Positions 18,502 to 25,665 of a DNA stretch of 64,000 bases are shown here, one piece after another; the first letter of the stretch is position 1; each line of letters begins with the position of its first letter. The notes under the pieces are model-generated. The model was not told the DNA's origin and ran no database searches. It was given only the letters and a program-made list of their open reading frames with translations. Position numbers and translations under genes: made by a program. The stretch comes from Nitrospirillum pindoramense (GTDB taxonomy: Bacteria; Pseudomonadota; Alphaproteobacteria; Azospirillales; Azospirillaceae), in the NCBI RefSeq assembly GCF_007827955.1, contig NZ_VITR01000006.1, positions 339,396 through 403,395 on the forward strand, written 5' to 3'.

Positions 18502-19379
18502 CGGGCGCCGGCCGTCGGCTGCTGGGCCTGGGCGGCGGCGGTGCGCGACGGTGCCGCCATGCTGCGGGCCCGCCGGTCGATCATGGCCACGTACCAGGCG
18601 CGGGGCATCAACCGCTTCATCAGCCAAAAGCGGCGTCCCTCCTTATGCGGCAGCAGATGGCAGCGGCCCACGGCCACGCCCTGGTAGACATACTCGGCCA
18701 CGTCGTCGGCCGTGATGCCGGGACGGTTCAGCAGCTTGTCCACCCGGGCGCGCAAGCGGGGATCGGAGGTGCGCAGGCTGGATGCCAGGTTAGTCTTGAA
18801 GAAGGACGGGCAGATGACGCTGACGCCGATGCCGCTGGGCGCCAGTTCATGCTGCAAGGTTTCCGAGAGCGACACCACCGCCGCCTTGGTCGCGTTGTAG
18901 GCGCTCATCATCGGCATATCGAGCAGGCCGGCCATGGAGGCGGTGTTGACGAAATAGCCATGGCCCTGCGCCTTGAACATCGGCGTGAAGGCCCTGCACC
19001 CCCGCACCACCCCCATCAGGTTGATGTCGATGATCCAGCGCCAGTCGTCCAGCGGCGTGTCGTCGATGTTGCCGGCCTGGGCCACGCCGGCGTTGTTGAC
19101 GACGATGTCGACCCCGCCCCAGCGCTGGGTCAATGCCTGGGCTGCGGCGTCCAGGGCGCCGTCGTCGCGCACGTCGCACGGGATGGCGAAGGCATCCGGG
19201 GCGATGGCCGACAGTTCCGCCACCGCCGCCGCCAGGGCATCCGGGTTGATGTCGCCCACGGCCACGCGCCAGCCCGCCCGGGCGTAGCGCTTGCCCAGCG
19301 CCAGGCCCAGGCCGCTGGCCCCGCCGGTGATGAAGATGCGCCCGCCGCCGCTGCCCGTCTTCGGTGTGATCGCCACCAT
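18498..19379 (-). CDS. Short-chain dehydrogenase/reductase
   Basis: A 293-residue SDR with TGGASGLG cofactor motif, NNAG, a serine in NTASMAG and the YNATK active-site pair. The start at 19379 sits 5 nt past the acyl-CoA dehydrogenase stop and is preceded by AGGGGAGGG; an in-frame ATG at 19415 would overlap the upstream gene. The stop overlaps the kinase start (ATGA). It is probably a hydroxyacyl-CoA or alcohol dehydrogenase of the same pathway. The C-terminal basic extension of about 40 residues is longer than usual. Confidence 0.86.
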   Translation of the reverse strand: MVAITPKTGSGGGRIFITGGASGLGLALGKRYARAGWRVAVGDINPDALAAAVAELSAIAPDAFAIPCDVRDDGALDAAAQALTQRWGGVDIVVNNAGVAQAGNIDDTPLDDWRWIIDINLMGVVRGCRAFTPMFKAQGHGYFVNTASMAGLLDMPMMSAYNATKAAVVSLSETLQHELAPSGIGVSVICPSFFKTNLASSLRTSDPRLRARVDKLLNRPGITADDVAEYVYQGVAVGRCHLLPHKEGRRFWLMKRLMPRAWYVAMIDRRARSMAAPSRTAAAQAQQPTAGAR

Positions 19380-19383
19380 GCCG

Positions 19384-20628
19384 TCAACCCTCCCCTTTGG
19401 TCTTTTTGTAGCCACGCTTGGCCAGTTCGATGCGGGCGATCATGGCCTTGTGCACCTCATCCGGACCATCGGCCAGGCGCAGGGACCGCGCCTGGGCGTA
19501 GAAGCCGGCCAAGGGCGTGTCACCCGACACGCCCGCACCGCCATGGATCTGGATGGCGGCGTCCACCACCCGCTCCAGCACGCTGGGCGCCACCACCTTG
19601 ATGGCGGAAATTTCCGTCAACGCCGCCTGGGTTCCCACCTTGTCCATCTTCCAGGCGGCGAACAAGGTCAGCAGGCGGGCCTGGTCGATGGCCACGCGCG
19701 CCTCCGCCACCCGCTCACGGTTGCCGCCCAGGTCGATCAGCGGCCGACCGAAGGCGGTACGGCTGGTGCCCCGGCGGATCATCAGGTCCAAGGCCGCCTC
19801 AGCCGCCCCCAGGCAGCGCATGCAATGGTGGATGCGGCCGGGACCCAGGCGGCCCTGCGCGATCTCAAACCCCATGCCGGGCCCGGCGATCAGGTTGGAC
19901 GCGGGCACGCGGACCCGGTCGAACGTCACCTCGCCATGGCCGTGCGGTGCGTCCAGGCTGCCGAAGACGGGCAACATGCGTTCGATCCGCACGCCGGGCG
20001 CGTCCAGGGGCACCAGCACCATGGAATGCTGGTGATGCCGATCGCGGTTTTCATCGGGCGTGCGGGCCATGACGATGGCGATGCGGGCGCGGGGGTCGCC
20101 GATGCCGCTGGACCACCATTTGCGGCCCGTCACCACCACCTCATCCCCCTCCACCACCGCCGTGGCGGCCATATTGGTGGCGTCGGAGGAGGCGACCTCC
20201 GGCTCCGTCATGCAGAAGACGCTGCGGATCTCACCGGCCAGGAGGGGTTGCAGCCATTGTTCCCGCTGCGCCGGGCTGCCGTAGCGCCACAGCACCTCCA
20301 TATTGCCGGTGTCGGGGGCGTTGCAGTTGAACACCTCCGGCGCCATCAGGCTGTGGCCGGTGGCCTCGGCGATGGGGGCGTATTCCAGGGTGCTGAGGCC
20401 GGCGGCCAGTTCCGCATCGGGCAGGAACAGGTTCCACAAGCCTTCCGCCTTGGCACGGGCCTTCAGCTCTTCCATCTTCGGCGGCACCCGCCAGCCGGTC
20501 CAGTCGGGGCCGTCATGGGCCGCCACGTCGCGCCAGTACTGCGCCTCCACCGGCGCGATATGATCGGCGATGAAGCGGCGGACACGGTCCAGATAGTCCT
20601 GGGCCCGCGCGCTGGGCTGAAAGTCCAT
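19384..20628 (-). CDS. Acyl-CoA dehydrogenase, ACAD10/11-like
   Basis: A 414-residue flavin-dependent acyl-CoA dehydrogenase. Family blocks: FCMTEPEVASSDATN (FAD and substrate binding), KWWSSG, LGPGRIHHCMR, TAFGRPL and IHGGAGVSGDTPL. The LGPGRIHHCMR and DGPDEVH segments are typical of the ACAD10/11 branch. The first gene of the operon; the start at 20628 follows GAGAGGA and the frame upstream is only accidental. It is divergent from a LysR regulator whose gene begins 78 bp away. Likely reaction: oxidation or phosphate-eliminating desaturation of a 3- or 4-hydroxyacyl-CoA-type substrate, by analogy with LvaC. Confidence 0.88.
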   Translation of the reverse strand: MDFQPSARAQDYLDRVRRFIADHIAPVEAQYWRDVAAHDGPDWTGWRVPPKMEELKARAKAEGLWNLFLPDAELAAGLSTLEYAPIAEATGHSLMAPEVFNCNAPDTGNMEVLWRYGSPAQREQWLQPLLAGEIRSVFCMTEPEVASSDATNMAATAVVEGDEVVVTGRKWWSSGIGDPRARIAIVMARTPDENRDRHHQHSMVLVPLDAPGVRIERMLPVFGSLDAPHGHGEVTFDRVRVPASNLIAGPGMGFEIAQGRLGPGRIHHCMRCLGAAEAALDLMIRRGTSRTAFGRPLIDLGGNRERVAEARVAIDQARLLTLFAAWKMDKVGTQAALTEISAIKVVAPSVLERVVDAAIQIHGGAGVSGDTPLAGFYAQARSLRLADGPDEVHKAMIARIELAKRGYKKTKGEG

Positions 20629-20689
20629 GGCGTCCTCTCCCTTTTGTTGAGGGGAGTGTAGCGCCGGATTGACATGAACAGTCCGGAAG

Positions 20690-20704
20690 TTTATGCGCGA
20701 TAAA
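20690..20704. promoter_or_regulatory. LysR T-N11-A type site before the LysR start
   Basis: TTTAT at 20690-20694 and ATAAA at 20700-20704 are inverted arms with a 5-bp spacer; the inner TTAT...ATAA fits the T-N11-A box of LysR-type regulators. It ends 2 bp before the regulator ATG, where a ribosome site would be expected and none is visible. It could mediate autorepression and control of the divergent acyl-CoA dehydrogenase operon. Confidence 0.5.
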
Positions 20705-20706
20705 CC

Positions 20707-21675
20707 ATGAATGACGTTCATGATACGCGCCTGCTGGCCAGGCTGGACCTGAACCTGCTGCGGGTATTCGACGCCGTGTACCGGGCGCGCAGCCTGACCC
20801 GCGCGGCGGATGAGCTGGCGCTGTCGCAGTCGGCGGTAAGCCACGCCCTGGCCCGCCTGCGCGACCAGTTGGGCCCGCACCTGGGCACGGGGGCCACGGG
20901 GGTTGGAAATGAACCGCTGTTTCCCCGCGACGGCCGGGGGGTGGCCCCCTCGGCCCTGGCGCGCCGCCTGGCGCCCCGCGTGAGGGAGGCGCTGGCCGCC
21001 CTGGGACGGGCCCTGGCCGACGTACAGGACTTTCAGCCGGACCGCGACCTGCGCCAGGCCGTCATCGCCATGCCCGAGGCGGTGGAGCCGGCCCTGCTGC
21101 CGGTCATGATGGCGCGCCTGAGACAGCATCTGGCCGAAGGGTCCAGCCCCCGGCTGGACAGCGTGCGGCTGGATCGGGCGACCATGAAGGCCGACCTGGC
21201 CCGGGGGCGCATGGATCTGGCGGTGGACGTGGCGCTGGCGCCCGACCCGGACCTGTGCCACTTGCCCCTGCTGCGGGACGATTATTGCCTGGTCGCGGCG
21301 GCCGGCCATGCGCCGGTGGACCTGGACGGATATCGGACGGCGGCCCACATCGCCGTCTCCTCCCGCCGCAGCGGACCGGCGGTGGAGGACTACGCCCTGC
21401 TGCGCCTGGGCATACAGCGAAAAATCGCCCTGCGCTGCCAACGGTATGAAACCGCCTGCCGCGTGGTAGCGGAAACCGGCCTGAATGGGGGTGGGCTTTT
21501 GCTGACCATGGGCCGCCATCATGGCCAGCCGCTGGTGGATGGCAGCCGGGGTACCCTGAACATCCTGCCCCTTCCCCTGGACATGCCGCCATTGGCGTTT
21601 AATCTCTACTGGCATCGGACCAGCGACACCGACCCCGCCAGTCGCTGGCTGCGCGACGTTCTGCGCCCGGCTTGA
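20707..21675 (+). CDS. LysR-type transcriptional regulator with an inserted segment in the DNA-binding domain
   Basis: A 322-residue LysR-type regulator with the usual N-terminal helix-turn-helix (LTRAADELALSQSAVSHAL) and an effector-binding domain. Family members read LG-E/D-PLF at residue 56 onwards; here a 12-residue Gly/Thr-rich segment (57-68, DNA 20875-20910) separates LG from EPLFPRDGRG. The insertion lies in the wing and keeps the frame. Located divergently from the acyl-CoA dehydrogenase operon, it is its likely regulator. Start at 20707; no clear ribosome site precedes it. Confidence 0.85.
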   Translation: MNDVHDTRLLARLDLNLLRVFDAVYRARSLTRAADELALSQSAVSHALARLRDQLGPHLGTGATGVGNEPLFPRDGRGVAPSALARRLAPRVREALAALGRALADVQDFQPDRDLRQAVIAMPEAVEPALLPVMMARLRQHLAEGSSPRLDSVRLDRATMKADLARGRMDLAVDVALAPDPDLCHLPLLRDDYCLVAAAGHAPVDLDGYRTAAHIAVSSRRSGPAVEDYALLRLGIQRKIALRCQRYETACRVVAETGLNGGGLLLTMGRHHGQPLVDGSRGTLNILPLPLDMPPLAFNLYWHRTSDTDPASRWLRDVLRPA

Positions 21676-21710
21676 GGGGCGCCGTCATCACAAGGTCAAG
21701 GACCCCCGCC

Positions 21711-22700
21711 ATGCCGCGATTCCTGCGCCCCGCCCGCTTAAGCCCGTTGTTCCGACGCATCCTGCCCTTGGCCTTCGCCGCCCTGCTGGGGTTTGGCCTG
21801 GGGGCGGGCCCCGCCCGGGCCGACACCGCGGCCGACCTGGCCATGGCCCGCCTGGCCATGGCCAGGCATGATTATGCCGAGGCCCTGCCCAAGCTGACGG
21901 CGCTGGCCCAGCAGGGGGATGCCGGGGCCATGGTGGAACTGGCCAAGGCATACGGCCAAGGCCTGGGCGTGACGGTGGACAAGGACAAGGCCCTGGCCTA
22001 TCTGCGCCAGGCGGCGGACAGGGGCAACGCCCAGGCCCAGGTGGGGCTGGCGGTGCTGTACGACCAGGGCAGCAACGGCCTGCCCAAGGACCCGGCGGAG
22101 GCCGCGCGCCTCTACAAACTGGCGGCCGACCAGGGCAACGCCCGCGGCCAGGTCAGCCTGGGCTGGCATTATGAACACGGCAGCGGCGTGCCCCAGGACG
22201 TGGCCGAGGCGGTACGCCTCTATACCCTGGGTGCCCGCCAGGGCGATCCCGCCGGTCTCACCAACCTGGGCTGGATGTACCAGAACGGCACCGGCGTGCA
22301 GGCCAACCTCACGGAGGCCGCGCGCCTGTACAAGCAGGCGGCCAGCCAGGGCTTCGTCCGCGCCCAGGGTCAGATGGGGGCCATTTACCTGGCGGGCGTA
22401 GGCGTCGCCAAGGACCCGGTCGAGGCCGCGCGCTGGAACATGATGGCGGCGGAGCGGGGGTGGGCGCCCGCCCAGTTCGCCCTGGGATTCCAATACCGCC
22501 AGGGCGAAGGCGTCCCCCGTGACGACGCCAAGGCCCTGCAGTGGCTGCGCAAGGCGGCCGATGGCGGGGAACAGGGCGCCATCAACCTGCTGGCGCAGAT
22601 GTATGAAAGCGGCGACGGCGCGCCCAAGGATCTGGCGGAGGCCAAACGCCTGCGCGCCCTGCTGCCTGCGGACCGACGGCCGGGCACGACGGCGCAATAA
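21711..22700 (+). CDS. Exported Sel1-repeat (SLR) protein
   Basis: A 329-residue protein with a signal peptide (about 1-35, ending ARA) followed by about seven Sel1-like repeats of 36 residues, recognisable by the recurring pattern A-x3-LG-x2-Y-x2-G-x-GV-x2-D-x3-A. Sel1 solenoids mediate protein-protein contacts in the periplasm or cell envelope. It starts 36 nt downstream of the LysR gene on the same strand, with a GGTCAAGGA ribosome site. No catalytic domain. Partner unknown. Confidence 0.86.
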   Translation: MPRFLRPARLSPLFRRILPLAFAALLGFGLGAGPARADTAADLAMARLAMARHDYAEALPKLTALAQQGDAGAMVELAKAYGQGLGVTVDKDKALAYLRQAADRGNAQAQVGLAVLYDQGSNGLPKDPAEAARLYKLAADQGNARGQVSLGWHYEHGSGVPQDVAEAVRLYTLGARQGDPAGLTNLGWMYQNGTGVQANLTEAARLYKQAASQGFVRAQGQMGAIYLAGVGVAKDPVEAARWNMMAAERGWAPAQFALGFQYRQGEGVPRDDAKALQWLRKAADGGEQGAINLLAQMYESGDGAPKDLAEAKRLRALLPADRRPGTTAQ

Positions 22701-22718
22701 GCACCGGCCTGGGCACCA

Positions 22719-24296
22719 TCACGCCCCGGAAGTCTGCCGCGAATTGGCCAGCAATTCCACGCGCGTCAGGCGGGCGATGTGCCGGGGTGTCATCGTCCAG
22801 CCGCCGATAAGGTCGCCGGCCAGGAAATCGGCGCCGACGCGATCGATCAGCGCCTCCGCCTCCACCGTGTGCACGCCCTCGACATAAAGCTTCAGGCGCC
22901 GCCGCTGTGCCTCCGCCGCGACCAGGCCCAGATCGGTGGCCACCCGGTCGGCGAGGGGCCGTTCCGTCCCCGGGCCGTCGAGGGCCGTGGGAAGCGCCAG
23001 GGGATCGTCCACCCCCGGGAGGACGACCCCCACGCCCTTGACCCCCGCCGCCTCCAGGATGCCCATGTCCTGACGGCCCAGGCGCACCTCCACCGTGACC
23101 CCCCGGCCGACCGGGCGCAACGCGGTGACAAAGTCGGCCAGGCGGCCGGTGGGCGTCCCCGCGGGCAAGCCCACGAGGTGATAACTGAGAAAGGGAACAA
23201 GATGCGCCGGGATGCGGCTGGCCAGCGCCAGATAGGATCGGCGGCGGCGCATGGCCGCCAGGGTTTCGTAGTGGACGGGCAAGGACAGGTAGAAACGGAA
23301 ACGGCTGTCATACAGGTCCAGATACACGGCGATGGCCTGCCGCACCGTCTCCTCATCCAATTCCAGGATCGCGGCGAGGTTCTCGGCGGACAAGCTGCCG
23401 GCTGCGGTCTGCGGAATGGTGTCGTAGCCGTAAACCGCCTGGCCCCCGCGCCGCACCCGCCGGCCACGCGCGACGTAAAGCGATACAGACTGGTGGACGG
23501 CATCCCAGACGGGGCGGTAGACGATTTCCAGCGGCCCCAGTTGTCCCCGCGCGGCCCAGGCCGCGGTCACGTCCTCCTGGCGAAAGCTGCCTCCCCCCTG
23601 CGCCATCAGCGGCACCCACCCCGGTTCGCCAGCAGCGCCACCGGCGCCGGCCAGGGTGGCAGGGGCCCGCCCGCCCGGTGGGCCTTGGTGGTCGCCCCCT
23701 GATCCGCCCCCCGAGTCGGCCCCGGATTCGGCCCCGGATTCGGCCCCGGATTCGGACGCGGCATCGGCGTCAGCGGCATCCGCCATCATGTCGGACAGGC
23801 GGTGCGGCCGAACCACCAGGTCGCCGGAAACCTGGCGCACAGCGGTGCGCACCACGATGGTGGCGGCATCGGCGTCGCCCAACAACAGGCGCTGGAGATC
23901 CCGCAGGATGCGCGCGCACAGCAGGCTGGCGGCGCGTTCGTCCAGGCGCGCGAACACCACCAGATAGGTGTCGGTGCCATAAGGGAAAACGATATCGGCC
24001 GGGTCCAGCGACTGTTTCAGCAGCCGTTCCGTCAACTGATGCACCCGATCCCGAACGGCTGGCCAACGGGCCCCCAGCCTGTCCCGCAGGCTTTCCAGGC
24101 CCAGCAGCTGGACCGTGCCGGCGCAGATCCTGGCCTGGCGTTCCAGGATGGTGCTCAGACGGTTCTGCAAATCGTCCGAAACCGACTCGGGCGTCACGGA
24201 TTCCAGGGATGGTCGCCGCGCCGAGGTCGCCGGGCGCGGCCCGGGCGGGTCATCCCCCTGCCACCAAGCCGTTATTTTGGTGATCAGATTGGACAT
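22719..24296 (-). CDS. Degenerate EAL-like domain protein
   Basis: A 525-residue cytoplasmic protein without membrane segments. The C-terminal half resembles a c-di-GMP phosphodiesterase (EAL) fold: IVYRPVWDA near its start and, towards the end, YVEGVHTVEAEALIDRVGAD followed by LAGDLIGG, the positions of the usual AEGVET and GCDYAQGYLIG blocks. The EAL signature itself and the metal-binding acidic residues are not visible, so it is probably inactive and might bind nucleotide or protein. Residues about 195-215 are a Ser-Gly-Ala/Asp linker encoded by a 12-bp tandem repeat. The N-terminal half contains a GGDEF-like weak pattern (FPYGTDTYLVVFA). The start at 24296 is uncertain; an ATG at 24338 is possible. 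Confidence 0.6.
   Translation of the reverse strand: MSNLITKITAWWQGDDPPGPRPATSARRPSLESVTPESVSDDLQNRLSTILERQARICAGTVQLLGLESLRDRLGARWPAVRDRVHQLTERLLKQSLDPADIVFPYGTDTYLVVFARLDERAASLLCARILRDLQRLLLGDADAATIVVRTAVRQVSGDLVVRPHRLSDMMADAADADAASESGAESGAESGADSGGGSGGDHQGPPGGRAPATLAGAGGAAGEPGWVPLMAQGGGSFRQEDVTAAWAARGQLGPLEIVYRPVWDAVHQSVSLYVARGRRVRRGGQAVYGYDTIPQTAAGSLSAENLAAILELDEETVRQAIAVYLDLYDSRFRFYLSLPVHYETLAAMRRRRSYLALASRIPAHLVPFLSYHLVGLPAGTPTGRLADFVTALRPVGRGVTVEVRLGRQDMGILEAAGVKGVGVVLPGVDDPLALPTALDGPGTERPLADRVATDLGLVAAEAQRRRLKLYVEGVHTVEAEALIDRVGADFLAGDLIGGWTMTPRHIARLTRVELLANSRQTSGA
23713..23760. repeat. Tandem repeat, four 12-bp units, inside the EAL-like gene
   Basis: Units are GAGTCGGCCCCG, GATTCGGCCCCG (twice) and GATTCGGACGCG on the plus strand. 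They are in frame, so the minus-strand protein gets a repeated E-S-G-A/E-S-G-A/D-S-G linker. Unit number could vary between strains by slippage without breaking the frame. Confidence 0.85.
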
Positions 24297-24393
24297 GCCG
24301 CCGTCTGTCGCCCCCGCTTGCCCATGCATCCTGTTCATGGTGCCGGTACCAGCGAGCCAAGAGAACTATAACAGGCGGGTTAGCCCGGCGGGG

Positions 24394-25449
24394 TCACCGG
24401 CGCCCCCCTTTGGAGGGAGGTGGCGCTGTCGATTCCCGCACCACGACCTCAAACTCCAGCAGCCGCCGCGGCATGGGATGGCTCCACGGCTGGCGCCGTA
24501 CCGCCCGGTCGATCAGCAGGTCGGCGGCGGCCGCCGCCATGCGGGTGATGGGCTGGCGGATGGTGGTCAGCTGCGGCCAGATGATGCGCGCGACCGGCGT
24601 GTCGTCGAAGCCGGCAACCGACAGGTCGGCCGGTACGGACAAGCCCAGACGCTGCGCCACCGCGACCGAGGCGGCCGCCATGTCGTCGTTGCTGGCGAAG
24701 ATGGCGGTGGGCCGATCGGCCAGGGTCAGCAGCTGTTCGGCGCAGGCCATGCCGGTGCGATAGGAGAAATGGCCCGGCCGCACCAGGTCGGGATCCAGCG
24801 GGATGCGGTGATCCGCCAATTCGTCGCGAAAGCCCTGGTAGCGTTGTTCCGTGGCGCCATGGTCGGGATGGCCCAGCAGGAAACCGATGCGGCGGTGGCC
24901 CAGGCTGATGAGATAGGCCGTCATCTGGCGGGCGGCGGCATAGTCGTCCATGTAGACGAAGGGCGCGGTCTCGCGGTCCGTGTCGGGCGCGATGCGCACC
25001 AGCGGAATGCGGGACGCCCGCAATGCCTGCAACACGCCGGCGTGATCCACCAGCGGCGGGGTCAGGATGACACCCTCCAACCGCAACTGGGAAATGAGGT
25101 CGAGAACCTGGTCGCCGACGGCGGGGTCCGTGCTGTCCCACGGTTCCACCAGCAGATGGAAGCCGCCCTCGCGGCAGCGGGCCACGGCACCCGTCTGCAC
25201 GTCGCTCATATAGTGGGCGCTGGGATTGTCGTAAAACAGCCCGATCAGGAAGGAACGGTCACCGGCCAGGCCCCGGGCGTTCAGGTTGGGGCGGTAGTCC
25301 AGGCGGTTGATGGCATCCTGGACGCGGCTCTGGGTCTCATGGGAAACGCCGGCCTCGCGGTTGATGACCCGCGACACGGTCTTGATGGACACCTTGGCCA
25401 GGTCCGCGACCTCCCGGATGGTGATCGACCGCTTCTCCGGCTGGACCAT
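24394..25449 (-). CDS. LacI-family transcriptional regulator
   Basis: A 351-residue LacI/PurR-type repressor. The N-terminal HTH is TIREVADLAKVSIKTVSRVIN and the hinge helix LNARGLAG follows; the rest is a periplasmic-binding-protein-like effector domain (sugar-binding class) with the FASNDDMA and SVAGFDDT blocks. It lies downstream of, and in the same orientation as, the TonB-dependent receptor, separated by two hairpins. The ATG at 25449 is chosen over an upstream TTG. Likely effector: a sugar or sugar derivative taken up by the receptor. Confidence 0.9.
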   Translation of the reverse strand: MVQPEKRSITIREVADLAKVSIKTVSRVINREAGVSHETQSRVQDAINRLDYRPNLNARGLAGDRSFLIGLFYDNPSAHYMSDVQTGAVARCREGGFHLLVEPWDSTDPAVGDQVLDLISQLRLEGVILTPPLVDHAGVLQALRASRIPLVRIAPDTDRETAPFVYMDDYAAARQMTAYLISLGHRRIGFLLGHPDHGATEQRYQGFRDELADHRIPLDPDLVRPGHFSYRTGMACAEQLLTLADRPTAIFASNDDMAAASVAVAQRLGLSVPADLSVAGFDDTPVARIIWPQLTTIRQPITRMAAAAADLLIDRAVRRQPWSHPMPRRLLEFEVVVRESTAPPPSKGGRR

Positions 25450-25475
25450 GGAGTATTCCAAATCAAGGGGTGTGG

Positions 25476-25495
25476 GGCGCCATCGTTATGGCGCC
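25476..25495. promoter_or_regulatory. Perfect inverted repeat upstream of the LacI gene
   Basis: GGCGCCAT at 25476-25483 and ATGGCGCC at 25488-25495 with a 4-bp spacer, 26 bp before the lacI-type start. It may be an autoregulatory operator or a leader hairpin. It does not match the TGACA-N4-TGTCA operators found elsewhere in the locus. Confidence 0.4.
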
Positions 25496-25536
25496 GGATA
25501 GGGCGGCGGAAAAGGAATAAAGAAAAAGGGATAAAG

Positions 25537-25564
25537 GATGGGCGGCGCGGGGGCGCCGCCCATC
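25537..25564 (-). terminator. Intrinsic terminator downstream of the TonB-dependent receptor gene
   Basis: GATGGGCGGCGC at 25537-25548 pairs perfectly with GCGCCGCCCATC at 25553-25564 (12 bp, 4-nt loop). On the minus strand the stem is followed by CTTTATCCCTTTTTC, a T-rich tail. It lies about 100 nt past the receptor stop, upstream of the LacI gene. Confidence 0.7.
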
Positions 25565-25606
25565 AAGGCGCAGGATTCGGGGAGAGTGCATCCTGCCAGG
25601 AAAGGG

Positions 25607-25644
25607 CCCGGGGCCTGGGGAAAACCATTCCCTCAGGCCCCGGG
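25607..25644 (-). terminator. Second hairpin just after the TonB-dependent receptor gene
   Basis: CCCGGGGCCTG (25607-25617) pairs with CAGGCCCCGGG (25634-25644), extended by three more pairs including one G-T. The stop of the receptor is at 25666. No T-run follows directly; it may stabilise the mRNA 3' end or work together with the stem at 25537. Confidence 0.5.
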
Positions 25645-25665
25645 GTCAACACGCGAACGAACGGA

